From: Proteus sp. FME41
Lineage (GTDB): Bacteria; Pseudomonadota; Gammaproteobacteria; Enterobacterales; Enterobacteriaceae
Assembly: GCF_014897315.1 (NCBI RefSeq)
Contig: NZ_JABUYL010000027.1
Location: 1 to 37,445, forward strand
Reading direction: 5' to 3'
DNA length: 37,445 nucleotides
The notes under the pieces: model-generated
What the model saw: only the letters and a program-made list of their open reading frames with translations
The model's database searches: none
What the model was told of the DNA's origin: nothing
Shown: positions 26,893 through 35,925 of the stretch, piece by piece
Position numbering within the stretch: the stretch's first letter is position 1
How the letters are laid out: each line of letters begins with the position of its first letter
Made by a program: the position numbers and the translations under genes

Positions 26893-27630
26893 TTAAAGTA
26901 AATTTTCTAACTCATTAATCAGTAAATCCACCAGCATAAAAAAGCCAATACGTGATTTCGTATCATCTTTTTTTGTATCATGATTATCTGCAAAGCAAAA
27001 CAAGGCATGGCTTGCATAACCCGTTAATTCATTAGTATTAAATGCCGTCATACTAATGATATTCGCATCTTTTAGCTGTACGATTTTTGCCGTTTCTATA
27101 ATTTTTTTAGTGCCGCCAGAAAGGGAGATAAAGATAACGGTGTCATCTTCATTAACAAGACGAGTAAACGAGTCAGATAAGTTGTAATCATTAATAAAAA
27201 AACAATGTAGTCCTAAAGCAAACAAAAGGTGTTCAAGATAATAACCGACTGCTTTGCTTGTCCCTCTTGCCACAATAAAAATATTTCGAGAATGGCGCAA
27301 CGTCTTAGCGCATTCTTGAATTTGCACTTCATTAATTAAAGTAAATGTTTTATTAATATTTTTTTCTAATTGTTTTTTATACGATGTCGCACTCGTTTTC
27401 TCAATTTTATTTTGAGTCAAAATATAATTATTAATTTGGAATTTAAGCTCTTTAAATCCACTAAATCCTAACTTTTGCGATAAATTAATGATCACCGTTT
27501 TTGATACAAAGGTTTTTGCCACTAAATCATTAATATTTAAATAGGGAATATCGGCAATATTATCGGTGAGATATTTTAATACTTTCTTTTCGCTGATCGT
27601 TAAATTGTCATAATTTTTTAAAAAATCCAG
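26893..27630 (-). CDS. RpiR/MurR-family transcriptional regulator
   Basis: The N-terminal helix-turn-helix includes SEKKVLKYLTDN, then VSKTVIINLSQKLGFSGFKE as the recognition region. A SIS sugar-phosphate domain follows (VARGTSKAVGYYLEH, FISLSGGTKKIIE). The HTH homology begins well upstream of the GTG at 27522, so the true start must be near 27630, where no ATG, GTG or TTG exists in frame. The candidates behind an AGGTGA ribosome site are CTG (27630) or ATA (27633). From CTG the protein is 246 codons. It probably senses a phosphorylated sugar delivered by the PTS and controls the PTS-lyase operon. Confidence 0.85.
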   Translation of the reverse strand: MDFLKNYDNLTISEKKVLKYLTDNIADIPYLNINDLVAKTFVSKTVIINLSQKLGFSGFKELKFQINNYILTQNKIEKTSATSYKKQLEKNINKTFTLINEVQIQECAKTLRHSRNIFIVARGTSKAVGYYLEHLLFALGLHCFFINDYNLSDSFTRLVNEDDTVIFISLSGGTKKIIETAKIVQLKDANIISMTAFNTNELTGYASHALFCFADNHDTKKDDTKSRIGFFMLVDLLINELENLL

Positions 27631-27796
27631 TATATTTCACCTAATAAATTTAATATAAATATCCTATAAAAACCGAAAACATCAAAAAAATGTATCTGTA
27701 CTTATCACGAGTTTATGTGAAATAAAATGTATAACAAGTATACGTTAAATCATATCGTTATGTAGGATCAGAAGAGTATTTTGTGAATTAAACTAT

Positions 27797-27825
27797 TATT
27801 GAGCTCATTTTTATTGAGCTCAATA
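27797..27825 (-). terminator. Hairpin downstream of ymjA
   Basis: Perfect 11-base inverted repeat TATTGAGCTCA / TGAGCTCAATA with a 7-base loop, five bases beyond the ymjA stop. The trailing minus-strand tail is only mildly T-rich, so it is a plausible but not strong terminator. Confidence 0.55.
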
Positions 27826-27829
27826 TATG

Positions 27830-28075
27830 TTATTCGTTACCCCAGCGATTAAGAAACATGGCGATATCATCAATACGTTTTTCACTGATACCGGCTTCTT
27901 TTGCCATCTCTTGTTGTGTGCTTTCACTGATTTCTTCGTTATTCATTAATCGGGTTAGCAGTAGCTGAAAGTAGAGGGCTAAAGCATCTTCTTCAGTTTC
28001 ACTCACTGGATTTGTTGATTCCAGTGAGTACTCTTCGACCATATCATAATATTTAAAATGGATGTCATTGTTCAT
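27830..28075 (-). CDS. ymjA: YmjA family (DUF2543) small protein
   Basis: 81 residues, the same length as E. coli YmjA and clearly similar, notably [16 protein letters not shown] and the C-terminal FLNRWGNE. Soluble, acidic and helical; no function is established. It starts at an ATG with GAGGAC upstream and appears monocistronic. Confidence 0.9.
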   Translation of the reverse strand: MNNDIHFKYYDMVEEYSLESTNPVSETEEDALALYFQLLLTRLMNNEEISESTQQEMAKEAGISEKRIDDIAMFLNRWGNE

Positions 28076-28295
28076 AAATTGTCCTCAGGGTTAATATTTA
28101 TATCTGGGGTTATTTTCACTTAGAAAAGTGACCGTTTTCTATATGAGAACCTGATATAACAGAGTATATGAGGTTATTGTATATGATCTGATGTTTTTTG
28201 TATTTGGATAGAATTAACCAGAGATAAATCGTGAAATTCGCCAGTTTGCTTAAAATTCGTTATTATCCACATCCACCTTTCCTGCGGATAGCCTG

Positions 28296-28994
28296 ATGTC
28301 TACGATTATCGATACTTTTATTGCACCGCCTTGCCATGGCGAAATCGAAATCCTTTATCAAGACGAACACTTGGTGCTTATCAATAAGCCAACGGGGTTA
28401 CTCAGTCTATCAGGGAAAAATCCACAAAATTTAGATTCAGTGCATTATCGGTTAGTAAAACAATTTCCAGATTGCACACTTGTTCATCGACTTGATTTTG
28501 GTACATCAGGATTAATGTTAGTTGCGCGAAATAAGGCAATCAATGCACTTCTTTGTCAGCAGTTTAGCCAACGTAAGGTTACCAAAATATACAGCGCGCT
28601 GTTATGCGGGCACTTGATAGAAAATGAAGGGGTGATAGATGCACCCATAGCGAAAGACCCCACCTTATTTCCACGTATGTCGATTTGCCCCATCAATGGC
28701 AAACCCGCACGCTCTGGTTATCACGTTATAGAGCGTTTTTATCATACGCTAGAAAATGGAATATTATTGCCTTTAACGCGGGTACAGCTTATGCCAGAAA
28801 CAGGTCGTACTCATCAACTTCGCATTCATTGCCAGTTTTTAGGCCACCCTATTTTAGGGTGTGATTTATATGGGGGTTGTTTAATCAAAGGAACTGAACA
28901 GACTCCACGCCTTATGCTACATGCAAGTGAACTTCATTTTGTTCACCCCATTAGCCAAGAGCTGATAAAAGCGCATAACGGGAGCCCATTCTAA
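28296..28994 (+). CDS. RluA-family pseudouridine synthase
   Basis: 232 residues. The catalytic block VHRLDFGTSG has the nucleophile D67, and the later GRTHQLRIHCQFLGHPILGC motif is diagnostic of RluA-type enzymes, which convert uridine to pseudouridine in rRNA or tRNA. Length and the opening ILYQDEHLVLINKPTGLLS resemble RluA (23S U746 and tRNA U32), but identity looks modest and there is no S4 domain. I do not assign a specific target. The start is preceded by GGAT. Single gene. Confidence 0.92.
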   Translation: MSTIIDTFIAPPCHGEIEILYQDEHLVLINKPTGLLSLSGKNPQNLDSVHYRLVKQFPDCTLVHRLDFGTSGLMLVARNKAINALLCQQFSQRKVTKIYSALLCGHLIENEGVIDAPIAKDPTLFPRMSICPINGKPARSGYHVIERFYHTLENGILLPLTRVQLMPETGRTHQLRIHCQFLGHPILGCDLYGGCLIKGTEQTPRLMLHASELHFVHPISQELIKAHNGSPF

Positions 28995-29007
28995 ACGCCA
29001 ATTTAAT

Positions 29008-29490
29008 TTAGATTTTAAGGGCTTTTACAGTAGCATCTATGTCTATTTCATCTTCAGAGAAGATTAATATTTCACCATGAAATAGGGTAATCGCAAGCTT
29101 TTTCAATGAGCGCATTTCATTCGCATTATCCGTTGATTTTGGTCTAATGCTATTCATTAAAGCACCAACAGAAAGTACCGTATTTTCTTTATCAATACGC
29201 GTATTAGCGGGAACTTCTTCGCTGTAAACGACATAAGATTTAATTGCTGTTAGCTTAACTCGCTCACCCGCAATATAGATATATTTGCTTTCTGGTAAAA
29301 CTTTTACCGAAAAAGCAGATAAGCCTTTATTATTGGTAGTGGGTTCAAAAGTTACTGCTGCATCTTTTTTAATCAGATCAGGGTTGGCGACTTTAATCAC
29401 ATGAAAATAGCGGTTATCACCATTTTCATCTTTGATAAATCCAAAACCTTTATCTTCGAACCACGTTGTGATTATTCCATTCATTGCCAT
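29008..29490 (-). CDS. Cold-shock-domain protein with C-terminal extension
   Basis: 160 residues. The first 65 or so are a CspA-like OB fold: GIITTWFEDKGFGFIKDENG carries the RNP1-like KGFGFI, and RYFHV replaces the usual FVH RNP2. The remaining roughly 95 residues are a separate domain I do not recognise, with beta strands then a short helical region. It likely binds single-stranded nucleic acid. It faces the RluA-type gene tail to tail with 13 bases between stops. Confidence 0.82.
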   Translation of the reverse strand: MAMNGIITTWFEDKGFGFIKDENGDNRYFHVIKVANPDLIKKDAAVTFEPTTNNKGLSAFSVKVLPESKYIYIAGERVKLTAIKSYVVYSEEVPANTRIDKENTVLSVGALMNSIRPKSTDNANEMRSLKKLAITLFHGEILIFSEDEIDIDATVKALKI

Positions 29491-29619
29491 TACCGCCTAC
29501 TTAATCGTTTATCTACTGAATTTTTCTGCGTGCAGTATAAAGCACAACGCCTAGACAGACTATGCCTTTGGGTTAAGTCTAGATGATAAATTTGAATACG
29601 ATATAAGCTGCTTCGTTTA

Positions 29620-30153
29620 TTACCACATCAAATCATCAGGAATTTTAAAATCAGCATAAGGATCGTCTTCGTCTTGTTCAGTTTGGCTAAGTGCATTATT
29701 TAACAAGATACAATCTACATCTCTTTGCATTATTTTATCTGCAACACTGGCTGGGATAATGGCATATTCAGTTTTATCTACATTATCTAAACGCGCAATA
29801 GCAAGGCGACCGCTTATTAATTGAGATTGAATTAGCTTATCCACCACAATATTTTTAATCACATTATTATCAGTGAAGTTAAAATCAATATTACCTTTTG
29901 CTGGCGTAATTTTATTCATCTCAATAAGTTGCTTAACTTGCGCTTTATATTCTTTAGATAATATTGCTTGTTTTTGTTGCTCACTGAGCTGTTTATCACG
30001 CTCAAGCTGTGCTTTTTTATTTTCTTCTACGGCTTCTCTTGCTTCGCGTGCCTGAACACGTGATTTTTTTGCCGTTCTTTGAACTTTTGCCATTTTTTTA
30101 CTGGTCACAAGCCCTGCTTTTAACATCTGCTCTTGTAAAGTAAGTTTTGCCAT
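29620..30153 (-). CDS. yaiL: YaiL family (DUF2058) nucleic-acid-associated protein
   Basis: 177 residues, strongly similar to E. coli YaiL. It opens with MAKLTLQEQMLKAGLVTSKK, has a long basic and then charged helical stretch (about 20-65, coiled-coil-like), and ends DEDDPYADFKIPDDLMW as in E. coli. Described as nucleoprotein or polynucleotide-associated; no defined activity. Monocistronic, weak TTAGG ribosome site. Confidence 0.93.
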   Translation of the reverse strand: MAKLTLQEQMLKAGLVTSKKMAKVQRTAKKSRVQAREAREAVEENKKAQLERDKQLSEQQKQAILSKEYKAQVKQLIEMNKITPAKGNIDFNFTDNNVIKNIVVDKLIQSQLISGRLAIARLDNVDKTEYAIIPASVADKIMQRDVDCILLNNALSQTEQDEDDPYADFKIPDDLMW

Positions 30154-30338
30154 TTTTATGCCTAAGTCTGCTCAATAAGTTGTGAAATTATACCTGTTAT
30201 TTCTAAGAGTGCATCAGATTGTAAGATAGGTGGTTGATAGAGGGAAATAGGTATCACAAGATTTGAACCTATTAGTGCATTCGGAGTATATTGGAAAAAC
30301 TATCATCAAACCTTCTCTTATAACAGGTAATACTAACA

Positions 30339-30686
30339 ATGGCTCTGATCCCAAAAAACTATTCACGATTGGAAAGTGGCTACCGTGAAAAAGCACTAAA
30401 AATCTATCCCTGGGTCTGTGGGCGCTGTACGCGTGAATTTGTTTATTCAAACCTACGTGAATTAACCGTTCATCATATTGATCATGACCATACCAATAAC
30501 CCAGAAGATGGTAGCAACTGGGAGTTATTGTGTTTGTTTTGTCATGATCATGAGCACTCAAAATACACAGAAGCAGACTTGTACGGCACCACGGTTATCG
30601 CAGGGGAAGACGCACAAAAAGAGGTGGGTGAAGCAACCTATAACCCTTTCGCTGATTTAAAGTCGATGCTAAATAAAAAGAAATAA
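30339..30686 (+). CDS. yajD: HNH nuclease family protein YajD
   Basis: 115 residues, nearly identical in plan to E. coli YajD. A CGRC pair and a CLFC pair bind zinc, and HHIDHDHTNNPEDGSNW followed by CHDHEH is the HNH (beta-beta-alpha metal) active region. The family acts on nucleic acid, but the cellular role of YajD is not known. AGGT lies upstream. A hairpin terminator follows at about 30785. Confidence 0.94.
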   Translation: MALIPKNYSRLESGYREKALKIYPWVCGRCTREFVYSNLRELTVHHIDHDHTNNPEDGSNWELLCLFCHDHEHSKYTEADLYGTTVIAGEDAQKEVGEATYNPFADLKSMLNKKK

Positions 30687-30784
30687 TATAAGTATCGGGC
30701 CATAAACAAGCGAAAATGATATACCTCAAATAGCAAGAACAACCCACCTTTCGCTTTTGAAACTGAACAATCCTTTTTAATCGA

Positions 30785-30820
30785 ACTATCCGGAATTTCC
30801 GGATGGTTGCTTTTATTTAT
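30785..30820 (+). terminator. Terminator downstream of yajD
   Basis: Stem AACTATCCGGAA / TTCCGGATGGTT (one G-T pair) around a single T, then GCTTTTATTTATTTT. It lies between convergent yajD and the fimbrial operon. The leftward exit lacks a T-run. Confidence 0.65.
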
Positions 30821-30851
30821 TTTAAAGTAAAACAGAACGCTTAAATTTTAT

Positions 30852-32027
30852 TTATTGGTAATCAATACTGATAATAGCGGTCGCATTGGCACTGCCTCCT
30901 GTCGATTGTGATGCTGGCAGTGTTCGATAATAACGAGCGTCAAAATATAAAGTATCAGAAGAAGTTGAAGCATTTGCATTTCCTTGGGTTTTTGACGAAG
31001 AACTGATTGGCCTAAAGAAAGGAACAGGGCTGTATGTCCCTGTAGATTGACCAAATGGCAATGCCCTTAATTGAAGTGAAAAACCTTTAGCAACATTCCC
31101 GCCCATCAATTTTATTAAACCCAATTGATTTGATGGATCAGCGTCATTATCTGCTTGTGATGGAAAGACGGTATAAGAAATACTAACACCAGACTGGCAA
31201 TTTAATCGAAGATCAAACGGCACCGGATTAGTTGTACTACCAACGTGGGAACCTGAAAAATCTCGACTAGAGACCTTGCCTAAATTGACATTTTTAAATT
31301 GATCTTCAGTATAAATGTTGCATGTTTTAATTAAAAAACTGACACTTCTTAAGGAGTAAAACACGGTAAATACATGTGTTTTAGGCTTAGCATCCGTAAT
31401 ACCATCAGCAAAATAAAAATAGACATCTTCCATAGTGCCTCCCCATCCCCAATTGGTGGCAGTACGATATTCATCAGTCTGATAACCATACATTACAGCA
31501 CTGCTAATATTAAAATCATCAAGAGTAAGATAAACAGGATTTTCTTCTGTTGCATTTAAAGCAAGCTGGAAAGTATTCATTTCAGTTCTTGTTCCTGCTT
31601 TGCCAAGAAAATACTGTGTTTCGCCTAGTGGTGAAGTGTAAGTGACCTCTGCACCATAATAATATTTACCGACTGTAAGCGTTCTTTGCATATTGGGGTG
31701 TGTTGATAAATATCGAGTCTCTGGGTTTCTTATAGGGATAAGTACCGGCATTACCGTGACGGGTCCTGTACATTTAAGTCTCCAATTTGCAGAATTCGTC
31801 GGATTTGTTGCCGTTCTAAATGACGCATTAACTTGGTTAACAGGAAAAGGGAAATTACCATTATTAACCCCAGGAATAGGCGTTTCATTAAGAAATTCCG
31901 CATATGGGCGAATAACAGAGCCTGATTCTCGCTTACAGTTAGCCGCGAGCGAAGGAGCACTCACTAACGGTAAAATAAAGGCTACACAGAATGATAAAAA
32001 AGAAAAATTTTTTAATAAACCAATCAT
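30852..32027 (-). CDS. Fimbrial tip adhesin (two-domain)
   Basis: 391 residues with a signal peptide ending near LAANC (about residue 30). Length and layout fit a two-domain chaperone-usher adhesin. An N-terminal receptor-binding domain (about 30-230) contains a tryptophan-rich patch NWGWGG. The C-terminal pilin domain (about 235-391) has cysteines in IKTCNIYT and LRLNCQSG and ends in the donor-strand type ATAIISIDYQ. It is the last gene of the operon, 10 bases after the usher with AAAGGAT. The ligand is not predictable from the sequence. I recognise no named adhesin with confidence. Confidence 0.85.
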   Translation of the reverse strand: MIGLLKNFSFLSFCVAFILPLVSAPSLAANCKRESGSVIRPYAEFLNETPIPGVNNGNFPFPVNQVNASFRTATNPTNSANWRLKCTGPVTVMPVLIPIRNPETRYLSTHPNMQRTLTVGKYYYGAEVTYTSPLGETQYFLGKAGTRTEMNTFQLALNATEENPVYLTLDDFNISSAVMYGYQTDEYRTATNWGWGGTMEDVYFYFADGITDAKPKTHVFTVFYSLRSVSFLIKTCNIYTEDQFKNVNLGKVSSRDFSGSHVGSTTNPVPFDLRLNCQSGVSISYTVFPSQADNDADPSNQLGLIKLMGGNVAKGFSLQLRALPFGQSTGTYSPVPFFRPISSSSKTQGNANASTSSDTLYFDARYYRTLPASQSTGGSANATAIISIDYQ

Positions 32028-32037
32028 CGTAGATCCT

Positions 32038-34557
32038 TTATAGAGAATGACAGGGAAGTGTCAGTTGATTAATATAAATGGGCTGTGCATCATGACTATC
32101 TTCTATATCAGGGAGAGCATAATCCACAGCACATGATTGCCCTGATTGATTACCCCAACTTATTGTTAATTGCCCTTCTCTGGGTAATCCTGACGCATAC
32201 AACGTATTGGCTTGCCCCATCATGCCAACAGAACGTCCATCCTTTGTTTTTACACTCGCCCCAATAGGAATTTCTGAATAATCAACTGTAATTAATACCT
32301 TTTCACCAATCACCGTTTCAAATTTAACTTTCGCGATTGCACCACGATAAGGCACGATATTAGTTGATGTTGATAACAAATCTGTTTTTGTAGAAATTCC
32401 TTGCGGATCAAGAGAAATAGTATTTTTTCTATACGGGTTTACGTAAGGAACAACGGCATAACCAAATGAATCAATATAAACATTAGAAGCACTATTTACT
32501 TTTGCACCTTCGGCGCCTTTTGCTTCAACTAACGCGAGAGAATCATGTGTATATTGACCTAATGTTAATCCATTTCTATGTACAACAAGTGAGCCCATCA
32601 TATTGCCAGTAAACTGCTTAAAATGATCTCCTTGATTATATGTCGTACCAAATTGCCCTTTACTGGTATTTTTAGAGACAGAGCCTGAAAAACTTTTATT
32701 CTGATGTGAGTCTCTACTCAATGCCAAAGACATATTTAACGAATTGTCATCAAAAGATCCATTCAATCCTAATTGGTTACTGGTGCCAGAATCTTCGGAA
32801 TAACTCGTTGAATTAGTTAATGAGTAAAAATTACGACTATTAGGATCGGAAAACGGAATATTTATAAAAAGCATATATTGAGTTTCTTTTGTACTTCCGT
32901 CGATCTCTTTATCTAAAGTAGTATTATTTATTTTTGATACAGAGATACCTGTATTAATACGACCTATATCAAAAGTATACCCTGCTTGTAATGTATTTTC
33001 GCTACCACGCCTATTCCAATATGTTGTATCTGATGCTGATAAGTATAAAGATCCATATTTAGATAAAGGCTGATTAATTGTAATATCAAATCGCCCTTTT
33101 TGAGCATAACTATAATTTTGTTGAGCACTGTCTTTGTTTTCACGATAATAAACGACATCATGCAGAGAAAAATAATCTTCGCTAGAATAACGATATGCAG
33201 CAATAGACAGATACGTTTGGGTAGGTTCAAATGTTTTTGAATGCGAAAGTTTTAAGCTCCAGCCATTTTTTGTTTCTTCACCTAAATCAGAACGAGAAAA
33301 TGTAATATCTGCACTTAATGCTCCCATTCGGGTATTAAAAGCACTACCTAATATTGCTGATTGATAATGTTCTGATAATTGAGACCCTATATAAGAAGTT
33401 ACGTAGTTATTTAATCCTTTAGCAACGGTTGCTTGAATTAATTTAGGGTTGTTTTTTATTGTTGAGCCATTTAATTCGCCAACAACAATATCATATTGCA
33501 ACATGGTTGGACGTAAAAGTTGTACCACTGAAGAATAAGGTACTGTGAATTCATTAATGCTTCCATCTGCTTCTTTTACTTTTACCTGTAAATCACCACC
33601 GTATCCTGTGGAAAGCAAATCCTTTATTTCAAATTCACCTGGAGATACTACGGTTTCATATAGTAAATTATTCTTTTGATAAACACTAACTGTCGCATTT
33701 GAATTTGCAATTCCATGAATAATAGGGGAATAACCTCGTTGTGATTCAGGTAGCATACTATTATCTGAATTTAATTGAACACCTCTAAACTGAATACTCT
33801 CCATGTACTGCCCAGAAGTAAAATGATCACCGAGAGTTAATGATGAATGAATAGAAGCAATAGGGCGACGGACATAGTTATTAAGTGATGTCCATTTTTT
33901 ATCCCCATTCGCATTTCTATTAAAATTTGAATTATTACGATACTGCCAAAGCCCTAAATTAAAGCCACTATTCATCATAATAAAATAGTTATTTGATTCT
34001 GTATTAGTATGGTCATATGAGTTTTTTCTATGCGTTGCATTAACATTATAGTTTATAAAACCCGCTACGATACCATCGTCCCAAACATTAGGATCAATAT
34101 AACCATTAGGTGTGGATTTAATAAAAATCATTGGAATGTCAATATTTAGGGTTAGATTAAGTGAGTTAAAATTAACATTAACACCAAGGGTATTTTTATC
34201 AAAAATAAGACAGTTTTTACTATCAAAATGAGTGACGTCTTTAATTTTTTCCATATCTACACCAAATTGTTCTAATAAATCGGGTGTTATGCAAGGATAT
34301 GTATTGCCACTCTCGTCTACAAAGATAGAGATATCTTTTCTAATTCTCTCTTTTTTATTGAAAATCACATCAACTAGGTAATCACCAGGTTCTATGGGAT
34401 TTCCTTGAGAGTATTTAGAAACAACATAAGAACTATCATTAGTTCCTATAATAAAAGCAGGATTGAATTTATAACGCTTTGTATCACTCGCATTACTATA
34501 ATTTGTATATAGAGCAATAGCTAATAATAATAAAAATTTATTTTGCGTTATATTCAT
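32038..34557 (-). CDS. Fimbrial outer membrane usher (FimD/PapC family)
   Basis: 839 residues from the ATG at 34557, four bases after the chaperone stop; the signal peptide (LLLLAIALYTNYSNA) fits this start. The N-terminal chaperone-binding domain begins KRYKFNPAFI. The 24-strand beta barrel is interrupted by the plug region near 225-320. The GYGGDLQVKVKEADG block and the C-terminal GMMGQANTLYASGLP lead to a pair of cysteines (SCAVDY and LPCHSL). It forms the secretion pore that assembles subunits delivered by the chaperone. Confidence 0.94.
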   Translation of the reverse strand: MNITQNKFLLLLAIALYTNYSNASDTKRYKFNPAFIIGTNDSSYVVSKYSQGNPIEPGDYLVDVIFNKKERIRKDISIFVDESGNTYPCITPDLLEQFGVDMEKIKDVTHFDSKNCLIFDKNTLGVNVNFNSLNLTLNIDIPMIFIKSTPNGYIDPNVWDDGIVAGFINYNVNATHRKNSYDHTNTESNNYFIMMNSGFNLGLWQYRNNSNFNRNANGDKKWTSLNNYVRRPIASIHSSLTLGDHFTSGQYMESIQFRGVQLNSDNSMLPESQRGYSPIIHGIANSNATVSVYQKNNLLYETVVSPGEFEIKDLLSTGYGGDLQVKVKEADGSINEFTVPYSSVVQLLRPTMLQYDIVVGELNGSTIKNNPKLIQATVAKGLNNYVTSYIGSQLSEHYQSAILGSAFNTRMGALSADITFSRSDLGEETKNGWSLKLSHSKTFEPTQTYLSIAAYRYSSEDYFSLHDVVYYRENKDSAQQNYSYAQKGRFDITINQPLSKYGSLYLSASDTTYWNRRGSENTLQAGYTFDIGRINTGISVSKINNTTLDKEIDGSTKETQYMLFINIPFSDPNSRNFYSLTNSTSYSEDSGTSNQLGLNGSFDDNSLNMSLALSRDSHQNKSFSGSVSKNTSKGQFGTTYNQGDHFKQFTGNMMGSLVVHRNGLTLGQYTHDSLALVEAKGAEGAKVNSASNVYIDSFGYAVVPYVNPYRKNTISLDPQGISTKTDLLSTSTNIVPYRGAIAKVKFETVIGEKVLITVDYSEIPIGASVKTKDGRSVGMMGQANTLYASGLPREGQLTISWGNQSGQSCAVDYALPDIEDSHDAQPIYINQLTLPCHSL

Positions 34558-34561
34558 ATTT

Positions 34562-35293
34562 TTATAGTTCTTTATTGTAGATAGAACTTCCACCTTGGTC
34601 ATTAATTATTTCATACGTTATATTTAAACGACTTTTAATAAATTTATTATCTAAACTATAAATTTTATTTGATAATGGAGGGATCATTCCTAGCTCAGTT
34701 ACAGGAACATCATATATTCTATTTTCTGATTTTATTTTAAGCGTTGAGAAAGAAATATATTGACCAGAACTATTATCAATTTGTAATTTTAAACCATTAT
34801 TATTAAGTAATTTAAAGCTAAGTGATTTTGATAGCTCATCTGTTGTTTTTGCCCCAATTTCAACAGGCCTAAAAAATAATTTTATTCTAGAGCGGTAGGC
34901 TATCTGTAGGCTATTTTCTTGGCCATCTTCTGCCATTGGGGGAATTTCAAAAATATTAACCCAATAAACAGATTCTCTATCTATGGGTAAAGGTTTACCT
35001 GTGTAAATAATTCTTAATGTTTGTCCCTGTTGTGGCTCCATTCGAAACATAGGTGGAATAATCGCAAAAGGAACATTTTGCATTTGTTTCTTTTGATCCG
35101 CTATTTTTGAATTACCATCATCAATCCATGTTTGCACTAGTGTAGGAAGTTCATTTTCACTAAATAAGCTGAGGGTCACTTCTTTTTGATCACTTTTATA
35201 AACAACACGAGTGCCATTAATAATAACATTTGCTACTGATTGAAATGAAAAAATCCATAATAATAAAAAAAGAGCAGATGAAAATACTTTCAT
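34562..35293 (-). CDS. Periplasmic fimbrial chaperone (PapD/FimC family)
   Basis: 243 residues with a signal peptide ending at about VANV. The signature of the first domain ends YWVNIFEIPP, the conserved R in NGTRVVYKS and K in RIKLFFRP mark the subunit-binding cleft, and IPPMFRMEPQQGQTLRI is the G1-adjacent block. It caps pilin subunits by donor-strand complementation and delivers them to the usher. It follows the pilin gene after a 104-base gap that contains a hairpin. Confidence 0.94.
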   Translation of the reverse strand: MKVFSSALFLLLWIFSFQSVANVIINGTRVVYKSDQKEVTLSLFSENELPTLVQTWIDDGNSKIADQKKQMQNVPFAIIPPMFRMEPQQGQTLRIIYTGKPLPIDRESVYWVNIFEIPPMAEDGQENSLQIAYRSRIKLFFRPVEIGAKTTDELSKSLSFKLLNNNGLKLQIDNSSGQYISFSTLKIKSENRIYDVPVTELGMIPPLSNKIYSLDNKFIKSRLNITYEIINDQGGSSIYNKEL

Positions 35294-35337
35294 TAATTTA
35301 TCTTCCTTAGATAATACACTAAATTCTAAAGGAAGAG

Positions 35338-35371
35338 ATAAAGGGGTACTTTTTTAATTATACTCCTTTAT
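35338..35371 (-). terminator. Hairpin between pilin and chaperone genes (probable attenuator)
   Basis: Inverted repeat ATAAAGGAGTA / TACCCCTTTAT (one mismatch) around a 12-base loop in the minus-strand transcript. Such a partial stop after the major pilin is typical of fimbrial operons and would keep pilin in excess over assembly proteins. Confidence 0.55.
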
Positions 35372-35397
35372 GCTCTACATATATAAAGACCATTAAC

Positions 35398-35925
35398 TTA
35401 TTGATAAGATAATGTATAAGAAACAACAGAGTTAGCGGAACCGGCCGTAGCAGCACCCGTAGCATAATAGGCCGCAATATAGTTCAATGTTGCAGTATTA
35501 TCTGTAATTGCAATATAGCTAGCATCAGGAACGGTGCCATTTACAGGTTGTAAAACTCCATTTTGATCATACAGCGCAATTTCTACATTTTTTGCTGTAG
35601 AGGCAGAATCTAGTTTTAATCTATTTTCTGCTGAGCCTAAAGCCAATGATTCAAAGTGTGTAGCCACTTTAGTTGCCGCACCAGCACATTCCGTTAATTT
35701 CATCGAAAAAATTTGATTACCCGCTGTTTGGCCTTCAGCCGCAAGTGCGGATGCTGGAACAGAGCCTAAATTAACAGTTTTAGTACCTTGTGTATCACCA
35801 TCAATTTTACAAGATTGGGCTGTAATATCTCCGGTAAAGTTAATAACACCATCAACAGCATATGCACTATTAATCATTCCGAAACTTGTTATTAACGAAA
35901 GCGTTAATAATGTTAGTTTTTTCAT
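35398..35925 (-). CDS. Major fimbrial subunit (type 1 pilin-like)
   Basis: 175 residues. The signal peptide is cleaved after AYA (residue about 23). The mature protein opens VDGVINFTGDITAQSCKI, with the conserved cysteine pair (C39 and C79 in LTECAG) and the C-terminal SVVSYTLSYQ beta zipper with the penultimate tyrosine. Small, alanine and serine rich, as structural pilins are. It is first in a compact operon, pilin-chaperone-usher-adhesin, with no minor pilins and no recombinase nearby. Confidence 0.93.
   Translation of the reverse strand: MKKLTLLTLSLITSFGMINSAYAVDGVINFTGDITAQSCKIDGDTQGTKTVNLGSVPASALAAEGQTAGNQIFSMKLTECAGAATKVATHFESLALGSAENRLKLDSASTAKNVEIALYDQNGVLQPVNGTVPDASYIAITDNTATLNYIAAYYATGAATAGSANSVVSYTLSYQ

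Noticed and set aside
30214-30561. Minus-strand 115-codon frame opposite yajD
   Set aside because: Entirely antisense to the well-conserved yajD; histidine-rich composition mirrors the HNH motif.
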